From the NCBI RefSeq assembly GCF_030463565.1, contig NC_134676.1, positions 31,311,228-31,375,227 of the forward strand: 64,000 nt of DNA, written 5' to 3'. Of the stretch, positions 27,901 to 43,700 are shown piece after piece. Under the pieces are notes generated by a model. It searched no databases, was not told the DNA's origin, and saw only the letters and a program-made list of their open reading frames with translations. The translations under genes and the position numbers were made by a program. The DNA comes from Pelecanus crispus. Its lineage: Eukaryota > Chordata > Aves > Pelecaniformes > Pelecanidae. Every line of letters starts with the position of its first letter. Position 1 is the stretch's first letter.

Positions 27901-28500
27901 ATTTTTCTAGATCAAAATAGGGTACAGTAGAAATCAATACGACACTTACTTGATATAATGCAGAAGTAAATTCATCATTTGGAAGACACCAAAAAACCCC
28001 CTAATCCATCTGGTTTATTAGGGCTTAAAAGTCTGTACCTTTCAGAAGACTTAAGAAAAACAAACCCAAACTGTGGCCCATTGAAAGTCAGCCTCTCCTT
28101 CAGGACCTTTGAAAAAAGTCAGAGACACTATTTTCCTTCTATTCTTGTTAGTTCCTGAAGGATGACAGCCTCCATCACTCCTTCACAGGGTAAGAATGGG
28201 ACTTGAGTTGTTTTTCTGCTTTGTTTTTGGAAGAAACCAGGAGGGAAGGGGATTAAGAACAAGTGTATTTGCCAATACACAAGAATACCTCCAGAACAGT
28301 TGCTTTTGTTTCTATGGTAACTATGACAACATATATGCAAATTTTAACAAGACTCAAAACATTTTTTGCAAGCTATCAGGAAAGATTTAACTTCTTGATT
28401 ACGTGTTCAGAAGTTTCCACTAGCTCTTAAATCTTCTTGAGATTTCAATCTCTGAGAATAAACATTAGCCCACACAACAGAATGAGTACAACAGACAAGT
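21920..28500. other. Intergenic region between the CR1 and the PUM3 3' end
   Basis: AT-rich sequence with short uninformative open frames. I recognise no exon, RNA gene or clear repeat beyond A/T runs. The PUM3 3' UTR is expected to end near its upper edge. Confidence 0.6.
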
Positions 28501-28514
28501 TGTTTTAGAAATTA

Positions 28515-28520
28515 TTTAAT
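28515..28520 (-). terminator. PUM3: Candidate PUM3 polyadenylation signal (ATTAAA)
   Basis: Read on the minus strand, ATTAAA occurs about 100 bases after the PUM3 stop and is followed by a GT-rich stretch. It would give a short 3' UTR. No canonical AATAAA is nearer. Confidence 0.45.
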
Positions 28521-28618
28521 TTACAAATGCATACACTGCTTCTTAGAACAACCATGATGCAAAATCTTACCAACTCTCGGTTGCATTGATGTAAATTGTC
28601 TTTTTAGCTTCATTTACA

Positions 28619-28748
28619 CTAGGAAGTCAATTTCTCCAGTAATGCTTCTATTCCTTTCACACTTTTATTCAGCTTCAACTTTGGGACAAGCTTTTTCAGT
28701 CCTCTTTTGACTGTATTTGCCACTTCTTGATCAGTGCTCCGGAGAAGG
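28619..28748 (-). CDS. PUM3: PUM3 coding exon 17 (last)
   Basis: Encodes residues 595-637 and TAG. After LLRST comes a basic helix, then a C-terminus ending [12 protein letters not shown], close to human KGIEILLEKLST. Acceptor TGTAG. It is separated from exon 16 by the longest intron (about 4.6 kb), which contains an ancient CR1 fragment. Confidence 0.96.
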
Positions 28749-31700
28749 CTACAAGAAACAGGAAAAAAAACCCAAGGATGTCAAAGGTAAGCACATAGGT
28801 CATAAGAAAAGAAGCTGTCCATGTAAGCAAACAGTAACTATTTAGGAATAATACAGTTCAGAGCAGATTCCATCATGGCCTATTAGAAAAAGATGTAAAA
28901 CTTTGCAGAAAGCATGAAACACCAAATGAGAACACAACTAACACAGGATAAATCAGACTGGAAGGAACTGCAGAACCCTTCTTGAAGCAGATTCAAACAC
29001 TGTGTCAGACCAGGCTGCTCAGGGCTTCACCCAGTCTGGGCTTGACACCCCTCAATGCAGGAGACAGCCCCATCTCCCTGGGCCCCAGGCCCACCGCTGG
29101 GCTGTCTTCATGGGGAAAATGCTGAGCCTCTTGTGTTTCAGCATGTGCTGCTGCCTCTCACCCTCCAGCCATGCACGCATTGCTGTGAAGAGCCCACTCT
29201 CCTCTATCCCCTCTGGTGCTGGGGTGCTGTTAAGTGCCCCCAGAGCCATCCCTTCTCCCAGATCAACCAGCCCCTGTCCCACAGCCTCTCCTCCCAGGCC
29301 AAGGGATCCAGCCCTTGACTATGTTGGTCACCCTCCACTGAACTCGCTCCAGTTGTTGATACCTTTCTTGTAATGGGGGTCCTAAAACTGGATGCAGTGA
29401 AGTACATCTAACACACATCAAGTACTTTCACTATTGTACTTCCATGCTTCGTTTAGCACAGGACTACAGAGCCTTACCAGTTCTGTTCTTTTTTAGATAT
29501 TACTTCTGGAAAACAAACCAGCTTTCCTAGATAACTTTTCTTCCCCAGAAACAAGGAAATTAATTGTAAGCTGTAAAATACTATTAGAAAAGAAAAAGCT
29601 TCTGCACTCTCCAGATCAGCCTACGCAGTGATTGTCCTTCTCCCCTTCCTTTGGGTAATAGTGAAATGTTCTTGGATTGTAATACAAGATCAGTAGAGGT
29701 AATGGCACACCCGATTTGCTACTTCAAAATGGTAAGTGAACACTGCCTAAAAAACATCTTCTACAGCCAATGTGCGCAATCCAGAACAGAATTATAAGTT
29801 GCACTGGCATACAAATAAACTAAGATCAGAAACAAACTGTAGCACCCATGCACTGGTACCAATCAGGCTCCAGGACACTACAAGTCTTTACAATCCGTAG
29901 GATTCTTGCAAACAGCTCCCAAATTTGCAGCTACCTATAAGCTTGTTTCTTGCCTACTTTTTAAACAAGGATTAGACATGGCAAGCTGAACTGAGTAAGA
30001 CAGAAAAGGAATTAATGTAGCTAAGGTGGGATTTAAATTTTGTCTCCTTAGGACTCCAAATCCTGTGCAGGATGGCAACACTATAGACAGTAAAGCATAG
30101 GATGGCCATCTGGCAACACCACTGTTTTCAGCTGCTTTATTCCTAGATTTATTTCTATGACTATGACTAACAACTTCTAGGAGCAACTTCTGTTACAATT
30201 TTAGCTATGACAGTACTATTTTATCAAGAGGCCTTCTATAAACTGAATCCAACACAGGTGAGGGTGATACTTTTTCAACTTTTCTGTGAGTCATGTACCC
30301 CTTATAACAGCAAGAAAGTCAACAGTACTGACAAAGGATGTGCTGAACACAGTGGTACTTAACATGGAGAGATTCACATGGTTTACCACCAGGGACAAAG
30401 AGCATACAAAGTAGCAAGCCACTCTGGACTGCATTTTATGTATTTCTAAAAATAGAATTTAATCTGCCAACAGCTATACATGTAAAGCTGCTTTCAAACT
30501 CTTGGTATCCACAGATATTTCAAGACACTGTATTTTTACTGTAGAACATCTATATGTCTGATAATACAGCCAAAAGACCAACATAGTGGGGTTTTTTTAA
30601 AATTATTTTTCTGAAAGTTCTTCTAAGATCTGGTAAGCAGGCACCTATATACTTTGTGGATACAAAACATAATTTTACAGGTTACAGAAATGACACATTG
30701 AAATCAACATCATTTGGTAGAGTATGTTTTTATCCATTTTCTACCTTGATGTAACACATCATCTACAAATTAAAAAATACTGAGGAGAGGTCAGGTGCAG
30801 AAACATAAATAGACCAGCATCCATGACATTCAAGTACTTACAACACTTATTTACACTAAGCTGGATTGTAATGTCTGCAAAGAGCCCTCTCATTGCCCTA
30901 GGACTCTTCATGCTTGTACTAGCTCAGAACCAAGCCCCAGATTTTTTATAAAATTCAAATTAGAAGCAAGTATGGGAATGAGAGGAAGGGGTCCAGAGGA
31001 TACCAGGTAACTAAGCAATCAAGCACACACAATGAACTGCTCATAACTGGTGAATAAGCTTAAATGACTAGAAAGACAAAAATCTTCAAATGGACTGACT
31101 GGGTAATTCTGAGTTTCAGATCTGCACGTAAGTGACAGATGGCTTCCGAAAGCCAACAACAAAACAAAAATCAATCATAGCTTCAGGGAGAACTGGTAGC
31201 GTCTGAAAACTACCTCTGCCTGAGGGATCTGAGCTCCTTTATAACAAAAGAAGTATCCAGGTATTTTTTTTTAAATGAGAAGGTTTTTTAAAACAACAAT
31301 TATTTTATGTAAAAAAATATTGCTGTTATTATCTCTACCAGACTAAATTAAATTTATCATTGCTGTATGATTTAGGTAAACTCTTGGCTTCAATGCATGC
31401 AGTTAAACAAAGATGAGATTAATTACTACATGTTAGCGAGGCAAGCAGGTGTCACATGAAATGGAACAAAAGCAGCTGGTTATGTTTGTGTGTTCTCAGC
31501 TGCCTAAACAAAAGGTTGTCATGCCTAAAGAGTCATCAAGAGAAGTTTAAACTATGAAGGATTCAGATTTAATTAGAATTTTTAAAAAACCCTAAACAAA
31601 AATCCAGCAAACAAGCAAATACTCCTCCCCCATACTTCTATCCCTCTTTCCTGTTAGGTGAGTTTCAGTATTGGTGAATAATGTTCAACTGACAACTTAG

Positions 31701-34700
31701 GAGATAAGCTCCCCTGTGTGGTAACAAAGCACACTTGTGGAAGCCCCACCCTGTAGTGCCATGAGTAATAGCAAAGAGGGAAAGACTGACATTCCTCACA
31801 GACTTTTCCATGAAATACACTGCCCCTGTGCTGTTTTTTGCTAATAAGCAATTACCAGTTTCCTGGTTTTTCTATCAGTCTTCAAAACCTATTAAGAGAC
31901 TGTTGTCACAGTGACTGCTGAACAGTTATTAAAGTGTTATACATGGAAAAAATTCCACTAATTTACTTTGCAACTTCATTTGGACATCCAAGGTAGCTTA
32001 GTACACAAACCAGCAACACCCCACGCTAAATCAATCTCCTCAGCCCTGTGTTAGGGGGAAAAAAGCCCATGCACTAATAATACATCATCAGTGAACAAGC
32101 CTTTATAACAAATCTCTACTGAACATCTGTGTGCAGGATCAGATAACAAAGGCATTAGATGCATTTATTGAATTGTAAAGGCCTGTTATGAGAGGCAAAG
32201 AAAAAGTGTTGCCATTTTAGCAGCTCAACAATCTTAACAGACGGATCCATATGATTATTATGATGTTGCGCAAACTGGTTTTTGTACCTGGATTGCAACT
32301 ACCCTTCTACTATCAATTCTTCTCGCTAGTGCTCCGAATGATGACTAAACAAAGCTAGAATTAAACTTAGATTAACTAACAGAAGTCCTATTAGTGAAAA
32401 CAGCTTTTGATTCACCTTGCAAAAGAGCATCATCATCTAAGTAGCCTCACTCTGAAGTCATAAAGAGCAGAGATGGAAAGCAAACAGCAAGGAGTCTGAA
32501 GAAACATTAGGAGAGGAAGAAGTGGGGTAGAAGAAAGAGAGAAGAGGTTTTGATTTTTCAAAATCATGTTGTCCGTTTTAATTGTTTGCTGATTTTGGCT
32601 CAGTGCAAGTCTTTATGAGGAGCCAGCAGTGCAATGCTGACCCAGCAGTTCCAGAACAGACCACACACTTTGGGCTAAAGACAAAACCTTGGGTTTCTGT
32701 GACCTGACACTGACAGGTAGTTACAAAGTGAAAACAGCGATGATTAACACAGCTGACTGCATTTGATAAAACAAAATGTTAATGTTAGTCTGATTCCTGT
32801 GGGGTCTTTTTGATCTCACAAGTTGCACAGTTCACTGCTTCAAACTTGTGAGCCAGTTAGCTCATCATAAGCCTTTGTCTGGTCTATTCTTTTGTGTGGT
32901 CTATTCCAAACACTTTTCTACTTCAGTATGAGACATACTTAGACTCATAATTAAGGCATCAACACAAAGCAATTAGTTACAAACCGACAGACAAAAAATC
33001 TGGATTCTTCTGTGTTTCTGCCAGTCACAGGTATTTCAGAGTTAATTATTTTAACTTTGGATGGAGTGGTTTTTTGAGAATTTTGTGCTTGTAAAACAAG
33101 ACATGGTAGGCATAATTTTAAAAATAAATTTTATTTTTTATCTTAAGAGTTTCCAACATTGAGCTACTTCCTAGTACTGCAAAAGCCTGAGATCAAGCAA
33201 CAAACTATGGAAACTCTGGTTTGAATTTTTCCAGTACCCTGTTCCATCACAGACTTACCAGTGGCATGAAAGACAGTACAAAAATGGCATTTTGCTGGTA
33301 GAAATTGCAACTGATGTTCTCTTAGCTGTTCAAGAAATTAACACTGAAGCCTAATCAGAAATAGCCACGTGCCTTACATACCAACAAAGAATAATGGCAC
33401 CTCGATTTACTTCTGCCCAGGTCTTCATATTCTCAATACCAACACGTTCCACCAACGTTCTTCCGAAGCAAACTGTAAAATGTGGAAAAGGGGTAGGGAG
33501 AAGAAAAAAATTAGACAGTATCTTTATACAAAGACGACTGTTAAAAGTTCTCTGCAGTTGTGATTCAATCAAATAATTTTTAGGCACCAAGTATTCACAG
33601 AGTTTTGCTCTCACAAAATAATTTATTCAATGCCATGAATACCTTTACAGATGCTTGACTACTTCCAAGTATTGCTTAAAATTAGTTAGACAATAGCAGC
33701 ACTGCATTACAGTTTACTAGCATAAAGCAGACAAACTTGGTATTTCTTTTTTAAAAGGGTGTCAAAGGCTATTCATGTCTTAAAGAATGCATCCACTCCG
33801 AAGAAAGAACTTTGCAAGAACGACATCAACACAAGAGGTAATTATATGCAATATACTAAATACATATATACCTCTGCTGGAAAGTGCTACGTTTTGAAGC
33901 ATCTGACTAAAACTGAAGAAACAGAATTTGCACAGATGAAGTTACTTAAAACTTCAGAGCTAATCCTTTATTGATGCATGAAAACCACTAGGAACCTTGT
34001 TTCTTTCAGCTGTACTGATGCTACAGGGCTCTATTTCTTCAGTAGCTTTGAAAGCTTAGGGTTGACTTGCAGATTCATTACACATATGCAAAAGAAAGAA
34101 CCTAGCCTGACCTCCAGTCCTCAGCTGAATTTGAAGAACTGAACTTCAGGAAAACTTCTTACAACTTGTATGCTGAGCAAACTTACCAGTAAACAATGCC
34201 AAAAACCCCACCCAACTCCAACAAACTCCAACCTCGAAACACTAAGGCTATTTTTCAGTGTCACTTTAGATCAGAATTCCATCTGATGAACAGGTCAGTT
34301 TTTATTCAACTTGTTCCCTGCGTGCTAACAATTTGGTTGTTTTTTAATGCCAATTCCATAAACTCAGAGCAACAATTCTGAATGGTGCACTCTTTGGTGG
34401 AAAACAAAGAAACCAAAGGGAACGGCTTGTGTTCAAAATGGGAATTGCACAGTGTTAGCAGAAATAAATCCAGATAACTATCATCACCTCAGTTCGGCTA
34501 GTCTCTGAAAGACATTCATATAAAACTTCCCCTTTGGACACTTTTAATCATCTGGTTGAGAAGTAGCAAAACAGCCTCCTTTCACAAACATTTAGTAACA
34601 CCCAACTAACTCTTATTTTTAAAGGAAACAGTGGATACCTGAATATAAGAAGAAAAGGAAAAAAAAGAGTTTAAGAAGGTCTGATAATTCTACAAAGAAA

Positions 34701-37700
34701 AAAGCCCCCTACACACAGAGAAGTTCCCTCCAGATTATACTATGCCACCCCCACCTGCTTTCATTTTTTGAGGTTTTTGTATGAGAAAAAGTAATCTCTA
34801 TTAGGATATGGTGATTCACACAAGATTTTACAGTTATGTAATAAAATAAGTTTAAAAGCTAAATTAAGATGAGAACATCTGTGCCCAATCTCTGCCTTCT
34901 GGGATATAAAATAATAAAGATGTCCTATTTTTTGCATGAATTATTGTAATAACAGTCATAAAGCATTAACCCAGCAGCACTAATGAACACAGTAAAGATT
35001 ACAGTTTGGCTCACAAGCACTAATGAAACAAGTCTTGCTGTCAGAAAGACTTCATTTTTTCTATTACTATCCTTTAAATCGCTCTGTAATTTAGCAAAGC
35101 TATCAAGACATTTAAAGAACAGAAATGAACTCTGTCCCAAATACACAGTAAACCCTTGAGAAAAAAAACCAGGCCAGTACTTGCTTTGCAGAAAAAGCAA
35201 ATGTGTTCATATAACAGCTCACAACAGAAGCAGCAATAATCTTAGAGGACATGGTAAGTTTTCCATATATTAGTATATTCAAAGAAATAAATGCAGCAAT
35301 CTTACTTTAGGTCAGGTAACTGATTACTCTGAAGTCATAATTTGATCAAATAAAGCTGAATTTCCAACATACCTTCTTTTCCACTCTCTCTCATTTTTTC
35401 ATCTTGCTCTATTAACCATTTCAAAACTAGATGGCCTGCTGGATGCTCTGCAATGTGAAGCTTTAAGGGAAAAAACCAAAACAAACCAAAACCAAATTAT
35501 TTAATGATGATGTTTCAAAACGCAGTTACATGTCTGTCCATAAATATTCCTGCTTGATTTACCCACTCTGCCATCAGACACCACATTGTACCCATCCATT
35601 TAGTCATCACCTATGCAAATATCAACAAGTTTGATGCAAGCATCTGAATACTTATTTAAACTGATCAGTTTATTTTTTCTATCACCTTCCCTGTAACATC
35701 TGACTTCCAGTAATATAATCCATATCAACCAATGTTTCATCCACCCCTCCAAGGACTCCATGCTTATTGAGCAGAATCTCTTGATGTAGCTGCCTCTGCA
35801 AGAACTTCCAGACTTTACACATTTTCACAGACTTGAAAATTCACTACAGAATGGTTCACTGAAAATCACAGAAAACATGAGTATTTCATGTAAAATTCTG
35901 TAAAATGCATATCTTAAAGAAGGGGAAAGATGGAGCAAATTCAGCACAACTACAAAAATTTGGAGGGCATCTATCTTAAATACAGTGTACAGAGCATTTT
36001 TCATTTCCTAGTCTAAAGACTGAGCTTAACTCAACAAAATAGGGGAGGGGCACACTTTGAAGAGAAGGTCATACTGTAAGACAAACAGCTATTGTCTAAG
36101 ATCTTCCCTTGCATGGAAATATGCATACCTGAACGCTAAGAGACCCTATCATTCTCAGTGTAAACAGTCAAATGAACTATAAAAATTTACTAACTGCTTG
36201 ATTGTATAGTGATAACATTAAAAGAGAGACTGTGTAACATGATTGTCAGCTACTTTCCCACAAAGCGTTTAAAGCAGTTCTGAAGATTCAAGATCATGAA
36301 GTACCTTGCTCTACAACTCAGATAAAATGCTGGTTCAAACCTTAATCACTCCAGATGCAATAATAATAAACTATGAAAGGAAAATGTCAGAAAACAGAGA
36401 CCATTTCTAATGTATGAGTGCTATCAGGGCAGTACATTGACCTCTTACGTAAAAGAAAAAGTGAGCATACTTCATAGTACAAAATATGCAAACACTATGC
36501 ACAATCTCAGCACCTTGTCTTCTCTTACATTACCTGCCCATCACGGCCACCTGGAACCAGCTCTTCCGCTGCTAAATTAGCAATTGCATCTAGTGCAGGC
36601 TGGATGTCACCATGAGCTGTTCTTAAGATGTCAGCAACCAAGACAAAGGTAGCTTTGTCTATCACTACTTCTTGGGTATGTTCTTGCAAATATTCTAGCA
36701 AAGGTGAGGAAATGGCTTCCAGGAGTTCACGGCGGCGGACTTCAGTATTCTTCTTACTGATGAAAGAGACAGCATGTTACTGTAGAAGACTTGCTCTGTA
36801 CACACATCAAGCAACAAGAAATTTAGAACATATACACTATTTGAGACAGCTATAAATTATTGGAAGATCAAAATAAAGCATTATTCTTCCCTCTGTTTCA
36901 CATTAAAATTAAACATACGTTGCACGCACATATTAAGAACACATGAAGTGTGCAAAGTTTTTTTGTTAACAACGATAATTTTACCTCTGTTTATTTTCTA
37001 TTCATTCTGTTATCTCCACTACTGAGATATATTTCTAAACAGCTCACTAACCATCTAAAATTGCTCCTTGCAATTGCTGATAAGCATCAATGTCAATACC
37101 AGAGAGTAAATTCAATTTAACAATTTCCATTTTTATTGCTAGATTTTGAGATATACTTTGATGCAACTCAAAACACCAATAAACCATATTATAGGAGTTT
37201 AAACAAAGAAAATATCACAATTTTTCCCCTTTACAAAGGGAGTAAATACACTGCTGGTTACCAATACATGAACTTTAAACCAAAAATGCAAAAATAAGGA
37301 CTACAGATTAACATATTTAATAATACTTATATATTATTTATATATATTTACATTACTTAGATACATTATGAAGAAAAGCTGGAATTAAATCGATCATGAC
37401 AGAAAGCTGTGTGAACTCTTCTGGACTCTAGGGAAAACAACATAACCTTCGTATCTGTTACCTGTAGGCATTGCCATCTCCCTGTTGCAGAAGCGTGATG
37501 ATTTCTGGAACAAAATGTGCAGGGTCTCTAGGACTCAGCAAGTATAACAAGACCTTCTTTCCATGTTTGTTGTTTATTATACTGGGCAAAGAAGCATTTA
37601 TTTCCTGTAAAAGTAAACAAACAGCAAGAACACATTAATGAAATAATAGTGTTGAGCCATTAGCAATTACACAGTACCTTTCAAATGCAAAGCTTAGGAA

Positions 37701-40700
37701 AGGAAGACTATATACTATGAATAAGATTGATGTCTGCTTGTGAAATTAAATAAAAAAACCTCTAATCAGAACAAAAGTCTGGAGAAGTGAGAGAAATAAA
37801 AAAATATTAAGGTTTAATATGTGTTCATCAGATGCATCAATGACACCAATTAGAAAATACTACAAAAGCACAGGATTTGTTTTCATTGATACATGCAAGT
37901 ACAAAGAACAGCACATATTCTGGTATGTCATACACTGTACAAATATAACCTCATTAAAAGTCATAACCTCAGCAGACCAGACATACAAAGGATCACCTAC
38001 CACATCACCTAAGAGTAATCACTGATACCATGCTGACTTTCAAAGGAGCGTACATAAGTACCTAGGCAGCAACAAGAGCATGGGAAGGAAGTCCATCTTC
38101 AACCAATCACAGAATATTTACCAAGAAAAATTAAGTCTCAATAATAGAATAAAGCTGGGTTCTGCTGGCAGTATTATTTGCAGTTTACATGAGCATTAAC
38201 AGAAAACACTGGGCATTCCCCAGAGGTTATCTTTAGCTAGGAGTAACTACTTTGTAAACTACAGAGCGGGCACCTCATACACTTGTGCACTAACACGGCT
38301 GAGGAAGAAACACATTAATATGCAGGGGAGCTTTCTTGCTCATAGAAGGATGCTGCTACATTCAGATGGAAGCACCTATATCAGGTCATCTGTTTGTACT
38401 CAAATTTTTGTCAGCTTCTCAACAAATGCCCTTTCATACAGCAACATGCATTTTATGCAAGTTCCAGGTACCACTGGAGAATCCTGAATATCATCAAGAT
38501 ACTCTTGATCATTACGATAATCTATTCCTGGCAACTTTTAACATGCGTATAAAATTTATGATTATCAAAGCAAACGAGGGCTGTACAGAACTCTGGGCAC
38601 TTTCAGCACATTTTGCAGGCCACAGCCCTTAAAATCCCTTTTTTCCCCACCATGAAGATCCTTCCAGCAACAGCGAGAAAAAGATAAATAGAACAATTTA
38701 AACCAATGTCACCCTTCATTAATATGGAGCCCAGCTGGTTGTCTTTGATGGGAAGAGAAACAAGCGAAAGGTTGTTGGAAGCTGGCAGGAAATGGTAAGA
38801 CAATGTTCTTATTTCAAAAACATTGCTTAAACCTAGGTGAAAATGAGTTTTGGTAAACTGAGATGAACATCGGTTTGATGCAGCACTGTAACTATGAATA
38901 AAAACCTATTACTGTAACCTTCACACTCCAAGCATGGGGGGAAAAAACCCATCTTTTCTGTCTTCTCAGCACGTACATTCGGATTCAGATGTATGTGAGG
39001 TTCATTTACCAAATAAATGGATGACAAAGGTGCTGAAATATTTCAAAACAGGTAAAGAAAATACTTCGTTTAGTACAAATAAACACAAAAATCATCTGCA
39101 CTTCAAAATCAACCTGTAACACAGCCATTTTGCATAAAAGATAACAGACACAATTTCTTTTAAATCCTCCAGCAGTGTATTTTCCCCACTGATTCCATGA
39201 TTCTGATGAATTTGGTCACTTTCAGTGCCAGAACTGTGAGAAAGTACCAGGAGAAACTCTAAATGACACAGGCATGCTGTCTCTTGTCAGTACGACTCCC
39301 TAGCACTGCCTGCTTGCAGTCCTAATGAAAGAGAGGGATTTCCCGCTAAAATCTGCCTGAATCCTGACATGTGCCAAGCTCACAATGTACAGTTCCAATC
39401 ACATATGAAGATTTAAAGCACCATACATATTCTCTGGTCCTGGATTAAGACTCTGTGGAGCTGACAGATGATGATAAGGACAGACTTTCCTCAAAGGATT
39501 TGAAAAGCTGAAAACCTTCCCTTACCTACAAATTCCCAGCCATTCTGCCACTCCACATATGTGATCAGTTTTATAATGAGAGAGAGAGGGGGGGGGGGGG
39601 GGGGGGGAGAGAGAGAGAGAGATTTGCCCAAACACTGCTCCCCCCCCATCTTTATTATTTTCCTTATATTTTAGTATGGACAGAAAGATAATTGGCATAA
39701 GGTGTTTTAGAAGTCTAACTGCTCTTTAAGATAATTTTAAGGATTGGATTCTTTTATAGTGTATGCTTCAATGTTGATTTCTAGATGCTTCCACCTCATC
39801 CTCTGCTACTAGTTTTCATTCACCATCTGAAGAGCTGGTTTTGACCTTATCTGATATTTCTTTCCTTTTCCCTGACATCCTTTCCCCGTTCCTGACCTCA
39901 TATAAACCCAGACTGGCCAATCCTGTACGTGTGAAGGCCACTCCTCCTTATTCTCCTCCTCCTTATTCTCTTTTACTCTTCTGTCCAGACTGATGCAGTA
40001 AGGTGACCAAACAGTAAACACTCCATTATCTTTGATCTCAGACAGTGGAAAAACACAAGTGATTCAGGAATTAAACGATACCTTGGAAGCTCAGCTAAAG
40101 CCAAACACAGTATCTGAACTAGTAAACCCTCCAGAAAGCAGAGTGCTTGTAACATAGCACAGGAACACCTCAATGGTCTCGTACCAAGACAGCTCTGATC
40201 TGTCAGGGCTTATTTGCTTGGATCTTGCCCAGAAGTTGTTACATTGCAGACTGGACTCTGGAAGCAAAACCCAGCTGTGATTACTGCTAATATACCCGAG
40301 ACACAAAAGCCATCTCCACACTGGGATGCTTTCATCTCTCCACACCCATCAGAGAGGCACAGGCTTAGGGCCAAAACTCCACGCTAGGGTACAAAAATCC
40401 AATTCCCCCCTATACAAATTTGCTTAATGGAAGAACTGCTCATACATTTTAAAGCAAGCCTCATCATAACCACTTTCTCCTCATATTCCTCCTCCACATG
40501 CAGAGTATTTGCCTCATCTTTACCTCCCTGCCACTGCCTCTCAACCCGTCAGTCCTAAAAGCTATGGCATGAGTACTACTACAAGCACATTACAACCTAT
40601 ACATCAATGTTAATTATCCTGCTTGCATAAAAATTACTTGTGCACTATAAAGCCTCTTTTATCAGTGTGAAAACATGACTTCATGGTAATTTACAAAGTA

Positions 40701-43700
40701 AAACATCTTAGAAGGTCTAAAATTTGCATGTAAACATAATCTTAAGTATTAACACTTTATGAAACACTATTAAATAATTTTTGAAAAGGACAGTGGGGAA
40801 ATGGGGCATTCCAAAAGGAAGCAGATGCAGATTAGATCATACTATGCTTACTGTTCATTCTGCAATTCCACGTAGGTGAAGCAAAACAGCTAGAGTACTC
40901 CTATGTTTCAGACATCTATCTCTATCCATTTTGCAAGCAAGACAAAAATATTACATGGATTTTATCCAGAACGTTAGTTATCATTTAATTATCAACGTAT
41001 TAAGTAAAAATGTCAAGTTCTAAAAATGAATGTGAGTTAATGGTTTCAGCATCCAACCAAAAGTCCCCAAGTACTTTTTCTTCTTTGAAGTCATGGTATA
41101 CTATATTCAGGCCTGTTGCCATGTTCCTGAAAGTTTACTACAGTTTATCTTGAAGTATCACTTTCCGAGATGCTACTTCTGCAAAAGAAAAGAGCTAAAT
41201 GTGCTAAAAAACCTTTTTTACAACAATAAATCTGCACAATAAGGACATTCTGGGCATGGATATTCTTGACATTTTACGTTTGCCTGTTAAATGGATAAGG
41301 TGACATCCTCATTCTAAAGTTTTCCACCAGTTTAATCTCTTGAAATACTAGCAAAGCTCAAACTTCTATGACAAAGACATTGACTTAAAGAGATTCCACT
41401 CATCCATTAGCCAGAATGAACAAGTACAAAAAGGGTAATTTTCAGCAAGCACTGAATCCAGCTTAAAAACTAATTCAAATAACTAAAGAGAACATATGAA
41501 AGTGCTGAGGTCTTCTATAAAAAGAAAACAAAACAAAACATGATACACAAATATAATGAAACAGAAAAGGTGGAAAGGAATTAAATGGTTTGAAAAAAGC
41601 AGACAGATTCCCACTCTCATCCTCCTATACACTGACAAACACACTGACACTATTTAGTATACTATTTTAGGAAATATTCAATTACTTACAGATATAATTA
41701 ACTGTTTCACAAGTTTAGTGTCATCAATGCAATCAAATGCTGCCAGCAAGACCAGATGAGAAAATTCACCCTGCAAAGATGAGACATCAGAAACTACTTG
41801 CAGTCAGGTTCTATTAATATACTGACTTAGAATCAACATTTCTGAGAGTCTGTCTCAAACATGACACAACATGAACCACAAGCAAATTCTGTCTACTGTC
41901 ATAGAATGAGAGAAGCCCAACATTTAGGCACTCTCTGAAAGCAAGCCTTGTTAAGAGAAGCATATTGTTAAAACAAAGGTAGATTAAGTTAATCTGCCAT
42001 TATAAATTGATACACTGCTTTACCACATCCAAGCTATTAACCTAATCCTACTGTTTAATCATCAGTTGAAATCATAGGATTTGCCTTGCAGGAACATTAC
42101 ACACAGATTTTATTTCTATGGTGGATGTGCTTACAACTGGGGTAGATCACATACTATATTTTTGGAGATCATGTCTCTGCAATGAGCCATACAGTCTCTA
42201 CTGCATTAGTGGAGAGCAAGTCTCCAGCATACTCAAAAGGGCACATCCCAATTCACTTGTATGTCAGTGAGACTCTACGTCAAAGTGAAGCCAGACCTTC
42301 AGTGCTCCAGTGTTGTTTTAGCTATTATTTACCCACTGTCTCATATTTCTATATAATATATATGTTATAAAATACAACAACTCATTTATACAATCCATTG
42401 TGGTGCAGGAAGAAAATAATTTTTGGTACCGTTAATAAATATATAAAAATTACCACTGGTTATCTTTACCTCATCCTTTTAAAATTTCTATTTCTGTGTA
42501 TGTTTTATAATGTATACTAGTACAGTAGTACGTGTACATAATTTACACATAAATATACATATATTGGTGATGCATGCTCAGGGTTGTGTGATCAAGAAAG
42601 TTTGGAGACCACTGATTGAGAGCATGTCAGCTTTTAGTAAACAGAACAATACAGCAACCAGGAAGGGAAAAAGTTTTAAAAGCTTTTCTTCACAGTTGCA
42701 GTTTTGCCCGGCACTATGAAATCTGGTTGTAGCTGTTATTCCATTGATGCTGCAGCCTCCAAACGTACATGTTACTCAGAAAAAAATTAAATACAGACTT
42801 CTTCCATTGTATGTTACTTCAGCATTAATTCATTTTGAAGCTTCCCGTCTTAAAAACTTATTGAACATCTTGTAAGAAATATGCACATTCAAATGGCCTT
42901 TCCAATGACATCCCCAACACATCTTAATTTTTGTTCCACTTCTGTATACATGTTATTTTATTCCCAGCCAAGGAGAATTAACCAACAAGCCATCTGAAGA
43001 TGCAATATAAAGTTGGGCTCAAAGAAAGAAAAAAAAAATTAGGACTTATTAACTCAGCTACTTTAAAAAAGGATACTACTACATGTAGGGCCCACAATGA
43101 AGCTTCTCAGTATGTCTCTAAATAGTCCGTAAAGTTCAATATATTTCATATTATCTAGTACATCACCACTATTTTAAACCTACTTTTATTAAGATCTCAT
43201 AGTTGTTTCCAGTACCAAAGCACATTCCAATTAGTCTCTATCAGATCACTTGTGTTTCAGACTATGAAATAAATGGTAACGAATACTCACTGTTGCTATT
43301 TTTTCAATATATGTCTTCATAGTTTTCACAATGACTTTTCTGTCCTATCCAAAAGGAAACAAGAAACTTGAATGAGCCTATAATGCCAGTGATTCTGAAT
43401 AAGTAAATTGTTATTTACACCTTCAAAAAGATAGCCTTCAATCTGCTTACGAAAGCAAAGGCTATTTACCAAAGTCTCACATTTGTACTATTAGTCAATA
43501 CCTAGAAACAGTGTAAAGAGTTAAACCTGAACTGTGAAAGACTCAGTCCCAGGGAGGTTCTGTGATATGTTTACAAGCCCAGCCCAGCAATGGTAGATGC
43601 CAAAAAGGGCAACTTGGGGTGGGGGGGTGGGGCAAACAAAAAAACCGAACAAACCAACCCACAAAAACCCCAAACCACCACATATATTCACCTGTATCTT

